From Coriobacteriia bacterium (GTDB lineage: Bacteria > Actinomycetota > Coriobacteriia > Coriobacteriales > UBA8131): a DNA stretch of 7,294 nt. Where the stretch lies: assembly GCA_009779015.1 (NCBI GenBank), contig WRFC01000035.1:1-7294 (forward strand), written 5' to 3'. The position numbers were made by a program, and so were the translations under genes. Below are positions 5,622 through 7,294 of this stretch, in pieces (within the stretch, counting starts at the first letter, position 1; every line of letters starts with the position of its first letter). The notes beneath the pieces were generated by a model. That model did not search any database, was not told where the DNA came from, and saw only the letters and a program-made list of their open reading frames with translations.

Positions 5622-7097
5622 ATGAATGCTACTGCAGAAGAAACAGTACAGCCGCAAAGAACCCTTAGTTGGAGGCATGGGTTTTTTGTGGCACTTGGCG
5701 TACCGGTTTTGATTCTACCGTCCATAAGCTCGTTCGCCGGCATCATCGGCGCTTTTGCAATCGTGGTTTGGTTGCTTTCTGTCTTTCAAGGATTCATGCA
5801 AAACATGGCATATGGCGAGCTCGCCTCTCGCTACCCCAACGCGCCCGGCCTTCCAGGCTTTGCACAAGCTGTCTTCCGTGGAAAAAGGGGTGTCAATGAG
5901 TACGGCCCGGGCAAGTTCTTGGGCGGGCTCTCGGCCTGGTGCTACTGGTTTGCCTGGAACCCGGTGCTCTCGATCTTTGCCCTTTTGATCGGCAGCTATC
6001 TGGTCAGCCTGATCCCTGCCTTTACAGATCTCGCCGCCCAGTATGCCTGGTTTGAGAAAGTCCTTTCGCTCTGTGTCGGTGCCGTCATCTACACGGTCTT
6101 GATTCTGATCAACCTGAAGGGCGTCGGCGGCGGCGCAAAAGCCGGGTACCTTTTAGCCGCTCTGTCCTTGATACCGCTGACCATCATCTCGTTTGCGGCC
6201 TTTTTCTCGGGCAAGTTCGATATCACCAACATCACAACGAATTGGTTCCCCACAGATTGGAGCTGGAACTTCCATGGTGTGATCTTGTTCTTTGGGGTCA
6301 TGGCCTTGGCACAATGGAGCGCTTGTGCCTGGGAGACAGCGGCGATTTATGCACCGCAGTATAAAAAGCCCCGTAAAGATATCCCCAAGGCCTTGTTCGG
6401 TTGCGGCATCGTCTGCATCTTTACCTACTTTATCGTGCAGTTTGCCTGCACTGGTGCCATGGGTGTCGATGGCATTGCCCAACATGCCAACGACCCGATG
6501 CTGTACTTAGCACGCGAGTCTTTGGGCAACATCGGTGCCATCATCTCGATCATCATGCTCTTGGCGGCCATGGTGCCGATCATCCAAACCGCCCTGTTGG
6601 GTTCTTCGAACGCCATGGCCAGCATGGCCGAAGAGGGCAACCTGCCCAAGATCCTGGGCAAGACCAACAAGCATAACGTCCCGATCGTCGCGATGATCGT
6701 GATCTCGGCGTTCAACATGATAATGATTGTGTTAGGAGACTCGTCGGCCTCGATTCTCGCAGCTTCGGCGTTAGGCTACGTTGTAGCCAACATCATCGCC
6801 TTGTTCTCGTACGTCAAGGCCTACCAAGACCGCAAGAAAGAGGCATCTACCCAAAACCCAGAGGAGATCTTTAAAGCGCCCAAGGGCTGGGTCTTTGTGG
6901 CGCTCGGGTTTGGCCTCCTCCAGGTCTTGTTCTACCTAGCGGGCATCATGGTGATCAACGTCGAAAGCTATGGTGGCATCAACACCTTTATTGGCGTTAT
7001 CATCATCCTTTGCTTCATCCCGCTCTGGCTCTGGGCCATGTGGCTGAGCAAGCGGAGTGACGCCCGGAAGAAAGCTGCCGGAGCCGCCAGCAGCTGA
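5622..7097 (+). CDS. APC-superfamily amino acid/amine permease, 12 TM
   Basis: A 491-residue inner-membrane transporter, the usual length for the amino acid-polyamine-organocation superfamily. About 12 hydrophobic segments are visible, starting near residues 22, 42, 100, 145, 174, 218, 259, 302, 354, 376, 424 and 452, with a charged Lys/Arg-rich tail (SKRSDARKKAAG). After TM6 the family motif is clear: CAWETAAIYAPQYKKPRKDIPKAL matches the general W-E, P-x-x-x-x-P pattern (split here as WETAAIYAPQYKKPRK then DIPKAL). The TM1 Gly-rich substrate loop is less standard (SISSFAGIIG instead of IGSGIF). ATG at 5622-5624 follows GAGGGG by about ten bases. It is transcribed away from the methyltransferase genes and ends at a strong terminator. 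Methanosarcina mtmP-type permeases near methylamine genes are also described as amino acid permease-like, so amine uptake is possible, but the sequence alone supports only an APC-type, cation-coupled permease of unknown substrate. Confidence 0.85.
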   Translation: MNATAEETVQPQRTLSWRHGFFVALGVPVLILPSISSFAGIIGAFAIVVWLLSVFQGFMQNMAYGELASRYPNAPGLPGFAQAVFRGKRGVNEYGPGKFLGGLSAWCYWFAWNPVLSIFALLIGSYLVSLIPAFTDLAAQYAWFEKVLSLCVGAVIYTVLILINLKGVGGGAKAGYLLAALSLIPLTIISFAAFFSGKFDITNITTNWFPTDWSWNFHGVILFFGVMALAQWSACAWETAAIYAPQYKKPRKDIPKALFGCGIVCIFTYFIVQFACTGAMGVDGIAQHANDPMLYLARESLGNIGAIISIIMLLAAMVPIIQTALLGSSNAMASMAEEGNLPKILGKTNKHNVPIVAMIVISAFNMIMIVLGDSSASILAASALGYVVANIIALFSYVKAYQDRKKEASTQNPEEIFKAPKGWVFVALGFGLLQVLFYLAGIMVINVESYGGINTFIGVIIILCFIPLWLWAMWLSKRSDARKKAAGAASS

Positions 7098-7156
7098 CGG
7101 TGAGCACCTGACAGTCAGCAACTGACCGGTTTTACACCCAGCGACACTGCAAGACA

Positions 7157-7192
7157 AAGCCCCCTCCCAGTCAGACGACCGGGAGGGGGCTT
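7157..7192. terminator. Bidirectional intrinsic terminator between convergent genes
   Basis: A perfect 12-bp inverted repeat, AAGCCCCCTCCC (7157-7168) and GGGAGGGGGCTT (7181-7192), encloses a 12-base loop. The plus strand continues TTCTCATTTG and the minus strand reads TTTGTCTTG after the stem, so it can end both the permease transcript and the minus-strand gene entering from the right. It begins 60 bases past the permease stop and 31 bases beyond the stop of the neighbouring gene. Confidence 0.9.
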
Positions 7193-7222
7193 CTCATTTG
7201 CCGCTGTTGTGGTGGTTTTGGG

Positions 7223-7294
7223 TTATTCTTCGAAGACCAGCTCGAGGTCGTACGAGGGCTCGATCATCTCGCCTGGCTGGACGATATAGAACTC
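7223..7294 (-). CDS. C-terminal end of an unidentified protein (runs off the right edge)
   Basis: A minus-strand frame enters at the right edge and ends with TAA at 7223-7225 after 23 codons. The visible tail reads EFYIVQPGEMIEPSYDLELV and then FEE. It is acidic and beta-like, with codon use similar to the neighbouring genes (GAG, CTC, GTC, ATC), and it stops just before a bidirectional terminator, both of which favour a real gene end. The fragment is too short for me to name the family. Confidence 0.6.
   Translation of the reverse strand, partial: EFYIVQPGEMIEPSYDLELVFEE

Noticed and set aside
5492..5746. Minus-strand 84-codon ORF over the permease start
   Set aside because: It overlaps the well-supported start of the permease and has no ribosome site or recognisable composition.

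Overview
The window holds a methylamine-methyltransferase cluster that uses the pyrrolysine (amber UAG) genetic code, next to ordinary bacterial genes. Read on the minus strand, the order is: a phasin-like protein (4831-5136), a UbiB/AarF-family kinase-like protein (3185-4768), the monomethylamine corrinoid protein mtmC (2208-2864), the monomethylamine methyltransferase mtmB (814-2202, read through an in-frame TAG at 1594-1596), and the first 185 codons of the dimethylamine methyltransferase mtbB, which leaves the window at base 1. On the plus strand lies a 12-TM APC-superfamily permease (5622-7097). A minus-strand gene of which only the last 23 codons are present enters at the right edge (7223-7294).

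Organism: most likely a fairly G+C-rich, anaerobic, methylotrophic or acetogenic bacterium rather than a methanogen. Supporting this are Shine-Dalgarno sites before most genes, two strong intrinsic terminators (a G+C stem with U tail at 741-780, and a bidirectional one at 7157-7192), and a phasin/UbiB pair, which is a bacterial combination. The lineage cannot be fixed from the window. A gut actinobacterium of the Coriobacteriia type is a guess, and a Gram-positive acetogen is also possible.

How the genes work together: MtmB would move a methyl group from monomethylamine to the Co(I) corrinoid of MtmC, and MtbB would do the same from dimethylamine to a cognate corrinoid protein not seen here. 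A corrinoid:acceptor methyltransferase, a reductive activase (RamA type) and the pyl genes (pylT, pylS, pylBCD) are required but lie outside the window. The permease might bring in an amine substrate, but this is inferred only from position.

The most notable non-coding feature is a roughly 110-bp block that occurs twice with nearly constant internal spacing, once upstream of mtbB (612-727) and once upstream of mtmC (2982-3098). Two GTGAT half-sites lie exactly 22 bp apart in both copies, followed by GTAAC, TTGCTACC and CCTCCCTTC boxes (plus-strand reading). It looks like a shared operator/promoter for a methylamine regulon. A stem-loop also starts two bases after the mtmB UAG. The 5137-5621 intergenic region is rich in small hairpins, carries a possible 14-codon leader ORF, and is otherwise unexplained.
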